From UBA6489 sp942490775 (GTDB lineage: Bacteria; Patescibacteriota; Gracilibacteria; BD1-5; UBA6164), in assembly GCA_942490775.1 (NCBI GenBank), contig CALNYL010000011.1, forward strand, positions 210,917 to 274,916: a stretch of DNA of 64,000 nucleotides. The letters run 5' to 3'. This document shows positions 63,906-64,000 of this stretch, piece by piece. The notes beneath the pieces were generated by a model. It was not told where the DNA came from and made no database searches. It saw only the letters and a list, made by a program, of their open reading frames with translations. Every line of letters begins with the position of its first letter. The stretch's first letter is position 1. A program made the position numbers and the translations under genes.

Positions 63906-64000
63906 AATATATAAAATTAAAATATAAAAATATTATTACTTTATATTTTAACATAAAAAGATTATAAAAGACAAAAAGTCATCCCAAAATTTATTCAAAA
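63906..64000. other. Upstream region at the window edge
   Basis: AT-rich with no open frame or clear promoter. Confidence 0.3.

Noticed and set aside
1..64000. Reading UGA as tryptophan (table 4)
   Set aside because: In-frame TGA falls at conserved Gly sites (GKT loops, KTG, SPGG), not at Trp sites, and TGG is used where Trp is expected.
1..64000. Many short open frames in the standard code on both strands
   Set aside because: They are pieces or antisense shadows of the longer table-25 genes listed here.
1..64000. tRNA and rRNA genes
   Set aside because: No T-arm consensus or rRNA signature was noticed on either strand by eye; a scan could still find one.

Overview
The window is AT-rich bacterial DNA that only makes sense if UGA is read as glycine (translation table 25). 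In-frame TGA codons sit where conserved families require Gly: both glycines of the KTG box of the penicillin-binding protein, the SPGGH segment of ClpP, the P-loops of TsaE and shikimate kinase, and the FCGIGG motif of a DNA methyltransferase. UGG is still used for Trp, and TAA or TAG end every gene. This code, the AT bias and the gene content point to Candidatus Gracilibacteria or Absconditabacteria (BD1-5/SR1, candidate phyla radiation). A standard-code reading breaks nearly every gene into fragments, so all coordinates here come from re-reading the sequence with UGA=Gly.

Layout. 1-7826 (minus): the start of an MscS-like channel, an M23 peptidase, a membrane protein, a FemAB-type transferase, a 20-repeat DKNYY protein, a DegT-type aminotransferase and a small protein. 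8117-13115 (plus): a Cys-rich mini-protein, an S-layer-homology protein, a 3D-domain wall protein, an SPFH protein and ClpP. 13176-22327 (minus): FtsK, a transpeptidase, a MurL-type epimerase, ArgRS, and an HTH-phosphoribosyltransferase protein with three evenly spaced operator-like palindromes. 22599-29921: a defence-like stretch with a C5 methyltransferase (one frameshift), a DUF262 protein and a HEPN protein on plus, then GlyRS, an NYN protein, a small membrane protein and a GmrSD-like DUF262/DUF1524 nuclease on minus. The last of these is preceded by a probable T-box riboswitch. 30295-34673: a SulP transporter, a kinase-fold remnant and an LtaS-like phosphoglycerol transferase.

34727-52619 holds a nearly contiguous minus-strand chorismate pathway: chorismate mutase, aroC, aroB, aroA, aroE, an aroK-aroD fusion, a DAHP synthase and transketolase. 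Small proteins, a decayed AAA ATPase and monocistronic plus-strand genes of unknown function are interspersed. Only the branches from prephenate to Phe or Tyr are not seen. 54022-57278: a PfkB kinase, TsaE, a STAS protein and metK. 57386-60380 carries three SAM-I riboswitches, one before metK and two within a duplicated module containing a decaying secreted-protein family. 60472-63905 is rich in frameshifts and ends in a pilT with several single-base indels, which could be real decay or poor sequence quality.

The most unusual observation is a dispersed palindromic repeat of about 45-55 bp with 14 copies. Two copies lie in-frame inside conserved enzymes (the DegT aminotransferase and shikimate kinase). 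Both are read in the same frame and insert nearly the same peptide (ASFSGEGE, then R or K, then IQDRG), which is translatable only because UGA is glycine. This resembles the Rickettsia palindromic elements. Further candidates are the methyltransferase-DUF262-HEPN cassette, the T-box, and a short promoter-terminator RNA near 27295.
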